From: an uncultured Lachnospiraceae bacterium
GTDB taxonomy: Bacteria; Bacillota; Clostridia; Lachnospirales; Lachnospiraceae
DNA: 7,425 bases
Assembly (NCBI GenBank): GCA_947631075.1
Contig: CANRJU010000122.1
Coordinates: 1 to 7,425 of the forward strand
Direction: 5' to 3'
In this document: positions 1-6,090 of the stretch, piece after piece
How the letters are laid out: every line of letters starts with the position of its first letter
How positions within the stretch are numbered: position 1 is the stretch's first letter
Made by a program: the position numbers and the translations under genes
Notes under the pieces: model-generated
The model's input: only the letters and a program-made list of their open reading frames with translations
Database searches by the model: none
Told to the model about the DNA's origin: nothing

Positions 1-318
1 GAGCAGTTTGAAAAGCTGAAAAAGGATACGCTGGAGATGTATTCGGATGTGCCTGGTGATTCTGAGACGAATGAATTAACAGAAAACGGTGCTTCCGCGG
101 GAGCTGGCGTAACTGCAAGACAAAAAAACGGGGGTTCTGCGGAAACCATCGAAATTGGCAGACCGAAGACGGTGAAGATTAAATCGGGCGTGTTTGCCGG
201 GCTGCAGGGAATCCTTTTGTCTAAGAATGAAAAAAAAGATGAGTGGCGTGTGAGGATTGAATTGTTTGAGCACCCCACGGAAGTGATCTTCTCGGGAGAG
301 GAAATTGAGAACGCATAG
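1..318 (+). CDS. NusG/LoaP-type transcription antiterminator, C-terminal part (5' end outside window)
   Basis: The reading frame is open from base 1 and ends at TAG 316-318, so 105 residues are visible and the N-terminus lies upstream. The last 50 or so residues form a KOW-type domain: a VKIKSGVFAGLQG stretch, then alternating strands ending in RVRIELFEHPTEVIFSGEEIE, as in the C-terminal domain of NusG paralogues. Before it is a Gly/Ala/Ser/Asn-rich linker. The N-terminal NGN domain that would bind RNA polymerase should lie before the window. NusG specialists (RfaH, UpxY, LoaP) often sit first in polysaccharide operons and act on the downstream genes, which fits this position. An A8 run (230-237) does not break the frame. 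ATG 37 is internal and is not taken as the start. The family is fairly sure; LoaP rather than another NusG paralogue is inference. Confidence 0.72.
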   Translation, partial: EQFEKLKKDTLEMYSDVPGDSETNELTENGASAGAGVTARQKNGGSAETIEIGRPKTVKIKSGVFAGLQGILLSKNEKKDEWRVRIELFEHPTEVIFSGEEIENA

Positions 319-331
319 GAAGTTCCGAAAT

Positions 332-358
332 AAAATCGCCGCTAGGACAGCGCGTTTT
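332..358 (+). terminator. Terminator-like hairpin after the NusG-like gene
   Basis: C337-G338 and C340-T343 pair with A349-G352 and C353-G354, with C339 bulged and loop AGGAC (344-348). The G+C-rich stem is preceded by an A-rich stretch and followed directly by TTTT (355-358), then GTGG. It begins 13 bases after the stop codon at 316-318. The U-tract is short, so this may be a weak or conditional terminator, the type that a processive antiterminator would override. No folding energy was computed. Confidence 0.42.
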
Positions 359-366
359 GTGGAGGA

Positions 367-507
367 ATGGATATAAAAATGACCCGATTCAAGGTGGCTG
401 GCCATGTTGGAATGGCGAAGCTATGCCTTGGGGTGGTTTTTGGGGAAAGAATAAAAGAGGACTGGCAGAGAATGAAAAAACTGACGAAGCACAGTCTTTT
501 ATTTTAA
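367..507 (+). CDS. Possible small ORF in the leader (46 codons, uncertain)
   Basis: An ATG at 367 and an in-frame ATG at 379 open a frame running to TAA 505-507. The predicted peptide begins MDIKMTRFKVAGHVGMAKL and ends in a basic stretch. A good GGAGG (361-365) precedes it, but spacing is one base to the first ATG and 13 to the second, neither ideal. The frame runs straight through the hairpin at 390-430, so translation and RNA folding would compete. It resembles no family I recognise. It may be a leader peptide, a gene remnant, or chance. Confidence 0.2.
   Translation: MDIKMTRFKVAGHVGMAKLCLGVVFGERIKEDWQRMKKLTKHSLLF
390..430 (+). promoter_or_regulatory. Long imperfect hairpin in the operon leader, candidate antitermination RNA element
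   Basis: Three nested stems are visible. CAAGG (390-394) pairs with CCTTG (426-430), GCT (397-399) with AGC (419-421), and GCCAT (401-405) with ATGGC (412-416), closing the six-base loop GTTGGA (406-411). Small internal loops separate them (TG against TATG; G against GA). Thirteen pairs are perfect Watson-Crick. The element lies between the NusG-like gene and the first biosynthetic gene, after a terminator-like hairpin. LoaP-type proteins are known to recognise a structured leader RNA. That this hairpin is such a target is inference. Confidence 0.4.
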
Positions 508-524
508 TAGTATGGAGCAGATGA

Positions 525-1526
525 ATGATTATTACAAAGACACCGTTCCGTATGTCTTTCTTTGGCGGCGGAACCGATATGGAAGATTATTTCAGGGAGA
601 ATGGCGGAGCGGTTCTCTCGACGACTTTTGATAAATACTGCTATGTCACGGTGCGGCATCTGCCGCGTTTTTTTGATTACAAGACGCATCTGACATATTC
701 GAAGATTGAGTGTGTCAATGATACAGAAGAAATAAAACATCCAGCCATTCGCAATGCGATGAAGATGCTGGATATGCAGGAGATACGCCTGACCTATGAG
801 GCGGATCTTCCGGCACGGTCAGGATTGGGGACCAGCAGTTCCTTTGCGGTCGGCATGCTGAACGCTTTTTATGCATTAAAAGGAAAATATGCGGACAAGA
901 AGAAATTGGCAGATGACGCCATCTATCTGGAGAGAGAGCTTTGTGAGGAAGCGGGCGGCTGGCAGGACCAGATTGCCGCTTCTTTTGGCGGACTGAATCG
1001 GATTGAATTTGGAGAGGATGGCTACGAGGTGCATCCTGTTATTATCTCGCCGGAGAGAAAAAGGCAGCTGAATGAAAATCTTCTAATGTTCTTTACCGGC
1101 TTTACCCGGTTTTCGTCTGAAATACAGAAGGAAAATGCGGCGGATAAGAGGACGCAGTTGAAAGAGATGTACGGGCTGGTGGGGGAGGCCGAGAAAGTAC
1201 TTACGGATTCGCACAGAAATCTGGATGAGTTCGGACGCCTGTTGGACCATACATGGAAACTGAAAAGGCAGACCGGATCGGCTGTCACGACGGAGGGCAT
1301 TGATGGACTGTATGCTAGGGGCATGGAGGCCGGGGCTCTGGGAGGAAAGCTGCTGGGAGCAGGCGGAGGCGGTTTCCTTGTATTCTATGTACAGCCGGAA
1401 TATAAGGAAAGCGTGATGAACGAGATGAAGAATTTGCTCTATGTGCCCTTTGAGTTTGAAAATGAGGGTACGAGGGTGATTCATTACACGCCGGAAAGCT
1501 ATGAGGTTTTGCCAGGAAGGAATTAA
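525..1526 (+). CDS. hddA: D-glycero-alpha-D-manno-heptose 7-phosphate kinase (GHMP kinase family)
   Basis: This 333-residue protein has the marks of a GHMP sugar kinase. There is an N-terminal substrate segment FFGGGTDM (residues 12-19), the phosphate-binding glycine/serine loop PARSGLGTSSS (96-106), a GGWQDQ segment (144-149), and the C-terminal glycine loop LGAGGGGF (277-284). The HddA branch phosphorylates heptose 7-phosphate at C1, giving the alpha-1,7-bisphosphate that leads to GDP-heptose. Start ATG 525 is supported by GGAG at 514-517, seven bases upstream; the nearby ATG 521 is out of frame. Length is usual for the family. The gmhA-like gene downstream supports the heptose assignment over the related fucokinase or mevalonate-type kinases. 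The next gene starts four bases after its stop, so the genes are probably co-transcribed. Confidence 0.87.
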   Translation: MIITKTPFRMSFFGGGTDMEDYFRENGGAVLSTTFDKYCYVTVRHLPRFFDYKTHLTYSKIECVNDTEEIKHPAIRNAMKMLDMQEIRLTYEADLPARSGLGTSSSFAVGMLNAFYALKGKYADKKKLADDAIYLERELCEEAGGWQDQIAASFGGLNRIEFGEDGYEVHPVIISPERKRQLNENLLMFFTGFTRFSSEIQKENAADKRTQLKEMYGLVGEAEKVLTDSHRNLDEFGRLLDHTWKLKRQTGSAVTTEGIDGLYARGMEAGALGGKLLGAGGGGFLVFYVQPEYKESVMNEMKNLLYVPFEFENEGTRVIHYTPESYEVLPGRN

Positions 1527-1530
1527 AACT

Positions 1531-2566
1531 ATGGATAATAAAATTGTGATTCGGGGGGGGTACTGCACATTATGAGTTGATTGATTTTCTGAAAGGATTT
1601 TCCATTACAACGATTGTTTTGATGCATCTGATTCAGGCATATATTACGCTGGTGCCGGAGTTTTTGATCAAGGCATCATCGTTGGGCGGAAGCGGAGTTC
1701 ATGTGTTTATATTTTGCTCTGGTTTTGGAATGTGCTTATCCTATCTGAACAGAAAAAAGTCATATGGACAGTTTATTTTTTCACGTTTTAAGAAGGTATA
1801 TTTGCCGTATATTTTTATCGTTCTCATATCCTTTTTGATTCCGTTCATGTATTTAGAGTCAGATCGCATAACAGCACTATTGAGCCATGTATTTTTGTTT
1901 AAGATGTTTTTTGAAAAATATGAAGGAAGTTTTGGAGGACAGCTTTGGTTTGTATCTACAATCATTCAATTTTATCTGGTATTTATCCCGTTGCTTCGTT
2001 GGAAAGAGCGGATAAAAAATGCCAAAGTATTTTTAGGTATTTGTCTGGGAATAAGCGTGGGATATTGGTTTTTAGTTGTGCTGCTGGGAAAAGAGGACTT
2101 GAGAATATGGAATAGTTTTTTCCTGCAATATTTATGGGAATTTGCACTGGGAATGTATATTGCAGGACAGTTACATCAGGGAAAGATATATGAAATAAAA
2201 AGAGGCATACTGGCTATAGTTACCTTGGTTGGGTTAGGAATTGAGGCATTTTTTGCTTTGCATGGCGGCACCTTGCGGATTTTTAATGATATACCCGCAT
2301 TGGCCGGATATGGCGCCCTTTTAGTTCTGCTATATTCATTCGGTTTTTTAAATAAGATTATATTGTTTGTTTCACGATTTTCCTATGAATGGTTTCTGGT
2401 TCATATATTAGTGTTTTCCTGCGTGTTCCAGATAGGGGCAAAAACATTGGCCGGACAGTGTGGATTAGGGCTGGCGGCATTTTTAATGAGTGTGTTTGTC
2501 GCATGGGGATATTCAAAAATTATACAGTATGTAAAGAGAGTGAGAAAAAATGAAGTTAGATTATAA
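1531..2566 (+). CDS. Membrane acyltransferase (Acyltransferase_3 family), 5' end frameshifted in a G8 tract
   Basis: The long frame from about 1562 to the TAA at 2564-2566 encodes about ten hydrophobic segments. It has features of integral-membrane O-acyltransferases: an N-terminal DFLKGFSITTIVLMH with the conserved histidine, a VHVFIFCSGF segment, QLWFVSTIIQFYLVF in the middle, and SYEWFLVH near the end. Such enzymes commonly acetylate exported sugars. The only good start, ATG 1531 with AGGAAGG at 1514-1520, is in another frame and stops at TGA 1573-1575 after 14 codons. Removing one G from the run at 1553-1560 joins the frames, giving MDNKIVIRGGTAHYELIDF and a 344-residue protein. The in-frame TTG at 1577 has no ribosome site and would cut into the first membrane segment. 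The gene is visibly more A+T-rich than its neighbours and overlaps gmhA by 17 bases. The gene may be switched off, or the sequence may contain an error. Confidence 0.8.
1553..1560 (+). repeat. G8 homopolymer tract at the acyltransferase start
   Basis: Eight consecutive G follow codon 7 of the frame that starts at ATG 1531. Seven G put that frame in register with the acyltransferase body; eight or nine G do not. Tracts of this kind are classic slipped-strand contingency loci in surface-glycan genes. Confidence 0.85.
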
Positions 2567-3209
2567 GGAACAAGGACATATAGATATCCTGACTTCCCGA
2601 TATCCGGTTTTGGAATCTGTTCAGGAGGAAATTGCACAGGGCTATCTGATCATGAAGAATTGCTATGAGCATGATGGCAAGCTGCTCATTGCCGGAAATG
2701 GCGGCTCCGCAGCTGACAGCGAGCACATAGCCGGGGAACTGATGAAGCGGTTCAAAAGTCCCCGCCCTGTCACGCTGGAGTTTGCTGAGAAACTGAAATC
2801 CATCGATCCGGTGCGGGGTGAAAATCTGGCAAAAAACCTGGAGCGGGGACTGATGGCGATTCCGCTGGTGGCCCATGAGGCGCTGACAACGGCTTATATC
2901 AACGATGTGGACGGACTGGGAGTGTTTGCCCAGCAGTTATTCGGATTTGGAAGGCCGGGAGATGTGTTTCTCGGAATATCGACATCCGGAAACAGCAAAA
3001 ATGTCATGTCGGCTACGGTGGTTGCTCGTGCTATCGGAATGAAAGTCGTCGGGCTGACCGGGCAGGACGGGGGAGAACTGGCAGAGGTGGCGGATGTGGC
3101 GGTGAAAGTGCCCGAAAGGGAAACATACATGATCCAGGAGCTTCATCTGCCGATTTATCACTGCTGGTGCCTGATGCTGGAAGAAACGTTCTTTGGAAAG
3201 GAATCCTGA
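2550..3209 (+). CDS. gmhA: Sedoheptulose 7-phosphate isomerase (phosphoheptose isomerase, SIS domain)
   Basis: This 219-residue SIS-domain protein would convert D-sedoheptulose 7-phosphate to D-glycero-D-manno-heptose 7-phosphate in the cytoplasm, the first committed heptose step. It has the phosphosugar loop NGGSAADSEH (residues 50-59) with H59 and E63, the STSGNS loop (144-149), and Q196 and H204 in IQELHLPIYH. These match the catalytic and metal-site residues of Escherichia coli GmhA (H61, E65, Q172, H180). It is somewhat longer than usual because of a segment around residues 66-105. The ATG lies inside the end of the acyltransferase (17-base overlap). Its ribosome site is weak, only purine-rich AAAGAGAGTGAG, so translation may depend on coupling to the upstream gene. 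Its base composition resembles hddA rather than the acyltransferase between them. Confidence 0.92.
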   Translation: MKLDYKEQGHIDILTSRYPVLESVQEEIAQGYLIMKNCYEHDGKLLIAGNGGSAADSEHIAGELMKRFKSPRPVTLEFAEKLKSIDPVRGENLAKNLERGLMAIPLVAHEALTTAYINDVDGLGVFAQQLFGFGRPGDVFLGISTSGNSKNVMSATVVARAIGMKVVGLTGQDGGELAEVADVAVKVPERETYMIQELHLPIYHCWCLMLEETFFGKES

Positions 3210-3215
3210 GATTTC

Positions 3216-4013
3216 ATGGAAAAACAGAGATTGCTAAACACATATGTAAATAATGTGACAATGGAGCAGGCAATCGGTCAGATTGAAAGATTTATTGAAA
3301 CAGGGAAAAAATCATATGTCGTAGCTGTAAATGTGGACATCATTATGAAGATTGAAAAGGATTCCCTGTTGAAAGAAATCATAGATAGGGCGGATTTGAC
3401 GCTGGTGGATGGAAAGCCGCTGGTATGGATTTCAAAATGGTTTAAAAATCCAGTCAAAGAGAAAGTATCAGGATCGGATATGGTTCCTATATTGTGTAAA
3501 AGGGCAGCCGAGAGGGGTTATTCGGTGTTTATCATAGGCGGGAAAGAGGGAGTAGCCGGGCAGGCAAAGAAAAATCTGGAGAAAAAATTTCCACAGATAA
3601 AAATAGTCGGGACCTATGCCCCTCCGTTTGGCTTTGAAAATGATAAAAAGAAATTGAATAAAATAAATGAGATAATCACAAGGAGTTCTCCAGATATTTT
3701 GATAGCGTGTCTGGGCTGTCCGAAACAGGAAAAATGGATTTATGAAAATTATCAGAAATATGAGGCAAAAGTATCGGTGTGCGCAGGAGCTACCGTGGAT
3801 TTTCTGGCAGGGAACATAAAGCGCGCGCCAGGGTGGATGAGCGAGCATGGCTTAGAGTGGCTGTATCGATTCTTTCAAGAGCCAAAGAGGCTGTTTAAAC
3901 GGTATTTTGTGGAGGATGTGAGAATATTGAAATTGCTTAAAAAATACGGGGGGGTAGTCCTCCGGCATAATTACTGGGCTGTACCCTTTATCCAGAGGAG
4001 GTGTACAGCATGA
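3216..4013 (+). CDS. WecG/TagA/CpsF family glycosyltransferase, copy A
   Basis: This 265-residue GT26-family enzyme would transfer a sugar, typically from a UDP-sugar to a lipid-linked acceptor at the inner membrane face. Family motifs are present: VNVD (38-41), VDGKPLVW with the likely catalytic Asp65 (64-71), GSDM (86-89), the GCPKQEKW loop (167-174), GATVDFLAG (191-199), and RAPGWMSEHGLEWLYR (203-218). A basic C-terminal region follows that in TagA-like proteins mediates membrane contact. After KYG (243-245) it has about 20 extra residues that copy B lacks, encoded from a G7 tract onward. It starts six bases after gmhA and its TGA overlaps the next gene's ATG (ATGA at 4010-4013). The precise donor sugar cannot be told from sequence. 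Confidence 0.88.
   Translation: MEKQRLLNTYVNNVTMEQAIGQIERFIETGKKSYVVAVNVDIIMKIEKDSLLKEIIDRADLTLVDGKPLVWISKWFKNPVKEKVSGSDMVPILCKRAAERGYSVFIIGGKEGVAGQAKKNLEKKFPQIKIVGTYAPPFGFENDKKKLNKINEIITRSSPDILIACLGCPKQEKWIYENYQKYEAKVSVCAGATVDFLAGNIKRAPGWMSEHGLEWLYRFFQEPKRLFKRYFVEDVRILKLLKKYGGVVLRHNYWAVPFIQRRCTA
3948..3954 (+). repeat. G7 homopolymer tract near the end of wecG copy A
   Basis: Seven G follow the tyrosine codon TAC (3945-3947). With seven G the gene reads to TGA 4011-4013. With six it would stop at TAG 3955-3957, and with eight at TAA 3968-3970. The enzyme domain is complete in each case; only the tail and the distance to the next start would change. Confidence 0.8.
3978..4009 (+). promoter_or_regulatory. 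Inverted repeat enclosing the Shine-Dalgarno of the dehydrogenase gene
   Basis: GCTGTAC (3978-3984) is the exact reverse complement of GTACAGC (4003-4009), which ends one base before the start ATG at 4010. The 18-base interior holds AGAGGAGG (3994-4001); CC at 3985-3986 could also pair with GG at 4000-4001 if T4002 is bulged. Folded mRNA would hold the ribosome site in a closed hairpin. A ribosome finishing wecG copy A would open it. The site also shows that ATG 4010, eight bases past GGAGG (3997-4001), is the real start rather than GTG 4001. Confidence 0.5.
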
Positions 4014-4990
4014 ATGTTTTAGTGACTGGTGCGGGAGGCATGGTCGGCTCACATATGGTGGAGATGCTTTATGATCAGGGACATCAGGTTCTTGGCACAT
4101 ATTACAGACCGACAATAGATATCCGGGAAATCAATCCGGCAATACGGATGGAAGAATGTGACATACGTTATCCATTCAACATAGAAAAGATTATCATGTC
4201 GGAAAGACCGGAAATAATATTTCATCTGGCTGCACAGAGTTATCCGACCGTTAGCTGGGACAAGCCTTTTGAAACAATAGATACGAATATCAACGGGACC
4301 ATTGCGGTGTATGAGGCGATAAAAAAAGTCAGAAATAATAAAATTCCAGATTATGATCCGATGGTTGTAGTCGCCTGTTCCAGTGCAGAATACGGAGAAA
4401 CGCTTAATCATCTGGAAGGAAATGCTGTATATGTAAGCGAGGATGCGCCATTATTTCCCCTGCATCCCTATGGTGTCAGCAAAGTTGGTCAGGATTTGAT
4501 TTCTTTTCAATATTTTATGAATGACCACATACGCTGCATTAGGGCCAGAATATTCAATTCAACCGGAACAAGAAAAGTCAATGATGTAACATCTGATTTT
4601 ACATACAGGGCTGTGCAGGCAGAAAAGACAGGAGTCTACGAACTCCGGGTGGGAAATCTGGAAACCAGGCGGGCAATCATGGACCAGAGGGATCTGGTAA
4701 ATGCGATGATGCTTCTTGCACAAAAGGGGACTCCAGGAGATGTTTACAATATTTCATCCGAACGCATTTATAAAATGAGTGATGTTGTTGAACTTATAGA
4801 GCGTCAGCTGGGGCATAAATTTGAAATTAAAGTTGATCCGAAACTGCTGAGACCGACAGATGAGAAAATCATAGTCGGAGATGTTACAAAGCTGAAGCGT
4901 GACACTGGCTGGAAACAGAAGATTCCGATGGAACAGACGGTGGCAGATATGCTGGATTATTGGAGAAAGAGAGAAAAAAATGCCCTGTAA
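4010..4990 (+). CDS. NAD(P)-dependent nucleotide-sugar dehydratase/reductase, extended SDR (RMD/GMD-like)
   Basis: This 326-residue extended short-chain dehydrogenase has an N-terminal Rossmann motif TGAGGMVGSH (6-15), HLAAQS (72-77), SSAEYG (124-129), and the catalytic YGVSK (154-158). Its second half (RVGNLETRRAIMDQRDLV, VYNISS, LLRPTDEKIIVGDVTKL, a tail ending LDYWRKR) resembles GDP-4-keto-6-deoxy-mannose reductases and GDP-mannose 4,6-dehydratases. The segment SSAEYG lacks the Asp-Glu or Ser-Glu pair seen in typical 4,6-dehydratases, so a reductase is slightly favoured; this is inference. With hddA and gmhA nearby, the substrate may be GDP-heptose or its 4-keto-6-deoxy form, as with DmhA/DmhB in Yersinia. 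GDP-mannose derivatives are the alternative. It overlaps copy A by four bases and copy B by eleven, so translation is probably coupled. Confidence 0.82.
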   Translation: MNVLVTGAGGMVGSHMVEMLYDQGHQVLGTYYRPTIDIREINPAIRMEECDIRYPFNIEKIIMSERPEIIFHLAAQSYPTVSWDKPFETIDTNINGTIAVYEAIKKVRNNKIPDYDPMVVVACSSAEYGETLNHLEGNAVYVSEDAPLFPLHPYGVSKVGQDLISFQYFMNDHIRCIRARIFNSTGTRKVNDVTSDFTYRAVQAEKTGVYELRVGNLETRRAIMDQRDLVNAMMLLAQKGTPGDVYNISSERIYKMSDVVELIERQLGHKFEIKVDPKLLRPTDEKIIVGDVTKLKRDTGWKQKIPMEQTVADMLDYWRKREKNAL

Positions 4991-5723
4991 CAGAATGTCT
5001 TTTATGAACTCTTTTATCGACAATATAACGATGGAGGAAGCTATAGATTATATTGAGGAGTGCATACAGAATCACAAAATAGGACATGTCATTACTCCGA
5101 ATGTAGATCAGATTGTGAGGATGGAAAAGGACAAATATTTTCAGGAAATATGCAATCATGCGGAGCTTCTGCTGGCAGATGGGCATCCGCTCCTATGGAT
5201 TGCCAGATGGTATAAGACTCCCATAAAGGAAAAAATATGTGGTTCGGATCTGGTTCCGGAACTTTGCAGGGTTGCGGCTCAAAAAGGATACAAAGTATTT
5301 CTTTTGGGGGCAGCACCTGGCGTGGCTGAAAAGGCGGCCGATAATTTGAAGAAAAAATATCCGGGACTGATAGTGGCGGGAACATATTCCCCACCACTGG
5401 GATTTGAGAACGATGAAGAAGAAATAGAAAAGATGGATGATATGCTCCGAAAATCTGGTGCGGATATGCTTTTTGTGGGTATGGGGGTTCCGAAGCAGGA
5501 TATTTTTATTTATGAAAACATGGACAAGTATCAGATACCGATGTCATTTTCTATAGGTGCAACAATAGACTTTGAGGCTGGCGAACAGAAACGTGCCCCT
5601 AGATGGATCAGTCGGATTGGATTCGAGTGGTTGTATCGGCTGTTCAGAAATCCAAAGAAGATGTTTAAAAGATATGTAGTGGATGATATGAAAATTTTCA
5701 GGCTGGCTTGGAAGTACAGGTGA
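4980..5723 (+). CDS. WecG/TagA/CpsF family glycosyltransferase, copy B
   Basis: This 247-residue paralogue of copy A has the same motif order: TPNVD (39-43), LADGHPLLW with likely catalytic Asp67 (65-73), GSDLV (88-92), GVPKQD (169-174), GATIDFEAG (193-201), RAPRWISRIGFEWLYR (205-220), and a basic tail ending KYR. The usual PKQE reads PKQD here, a mild change. The frame is open further upstream, but those residues would lie inside the dehydrogenase gene and do not resemble the family. ATG 4980, overlapping the upstream gene by 11 bases, gives an N-terminus that aligns with copy A. ATG 4995 is an alternative start. The ribosome site is purine-rich but poor. It is clearly diverged from copy A, so this is an old duplication or a separate acquisition, perhaps with a different acceptor or donor. 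Confidence 0.88.
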   Translation: MPCNRMSFMNSFIDNITMEEAIDYIEECIQNHKIGHVITPNVDQIVRMEKDKYFQEICNHAELLLADGHPLLWIARWYKTPIKEKICGSDLVPELCRVAAQKGYKVFLLGAAPGVAEKAADNLKKKYPGLIVAGTYSPPLGFENDEEEIEKMDDMLRKSGADMLFVGMGVPKQDIFIYENMDKYQIPMSFSIGATIDFEAGEQKRAPRWISRIGFEWLYRLFRNPKKMFKRYVVDDMKIFRLAWKYR

Positions 5724-5728
5724 AGGAA

Positions 5729-6090
5729 ATGGAATTAAAAGATCAAAGCATATTGTTTTTTACCAGAACCATGGGATTGGGTGGGAGGAAAACGCTGATA
5801 TGAATTTCAATAAATTGACTAAAAATCAATTAGGGAGAAGTTATTTGAATCGGACATGGTTTCTGATTTATGCAAAAAAGCAGCCGAGAGGAGATATTCT
5901 TTATTTATTGTAGGCGCAAAAGAAGGAATGGGCGTGCAGGTGAAAAACTTGAAGAAAAATTTCCGCAGATAAAAATAGCTGGAACCTATGCCTTCCCGAT
6001 GGTTTTTGAAAACATAAGTAGGAATTAGATAAGATAAATATTATTTTTTCATAAATATAAAAAATTGAAATTGTTTACAAAATATGGAGG
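5729..6090 (+). pseudogene. Decayed third WecG/TagA/CpsF copy (copy C)
   Basis: This interval has no intact frame, but its fragments align in order with copy A. Frame 5729-5800 ends GGRKTLI, then TGA where copy A has the tryptophan of DGKPLVW; ISIN follows. Around 5823-5939, KSIREKLFESDMVSDLCKK and then YSLFIVGAKEG match PVKEKVSGSDMVPILCKR and YSVFIIGGKEG. After a one-base shift, from 5942, EKLEEKFPQIKIAGTYAF and MVFEN match EKKFPQIKIVGTYAP and FGFEN. About 250 bases of copy A equivalent are then missing, and a short stretch at 6063-6085 matches the DNA coding for ILKLLKKYG. It is closer to copy A than to copy B (19 versus 12 identities over the 26 residues from SDM). At least two nonsense codons, one frameshift and one internal deletion make this genuine decay, not sequencing error. 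Confidence 0.85.
6086..6090 (+). promoter_or_regulatory. Shine-Dalgarno GGAGG that fixes the GT4 start
   Basis: GGAGG lies eight bases before ATG 6099. The earlier in-frame ATG 6084 overlaps this site and would add only MEDGI, so 6099 is preferred. The site sits at the very end of the copy C remnant, where copy A carries its G7 tract. Both are followed by GGCATAAT, suggesting common ancestry. Confidence 0.7.

Noticed and set aside
37..318. ATG 37 as the start of a complete 93-residue protein
   Set aside because: The frame is open to the window edge, and a KOW domain behind a flexible linker suggests the NGN half lies upstream.
475..500. Hairpin ACTG/CAGT (480-483, 492-495) followed by a T-rich stretch as a terminator just before hddA
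   Set aside because: The stem is only four pairs with an A-C mismatch next to it and an eight-base loop; too weak to call alone.
1022..1568. Long antisense frames across hddA and its 3' end
   Set aside because: They are shadows of the + strand coding frame, with no recognisable protein and no ribosome site.
1577..2566. TTG 1577 as the true acyltransferase start
   Set aside because: There is no ribosome site, it enters directly into the first membrane segment, and a well-placed ATG 1531 exists one G out of frame.
4899..4979. Upstream extension of wecG copy B
   Set aside because: These codons lie within the dehydrogenase gene in another frame and do not resemble the family; ATG 4980 matches copy A's N-terminus.
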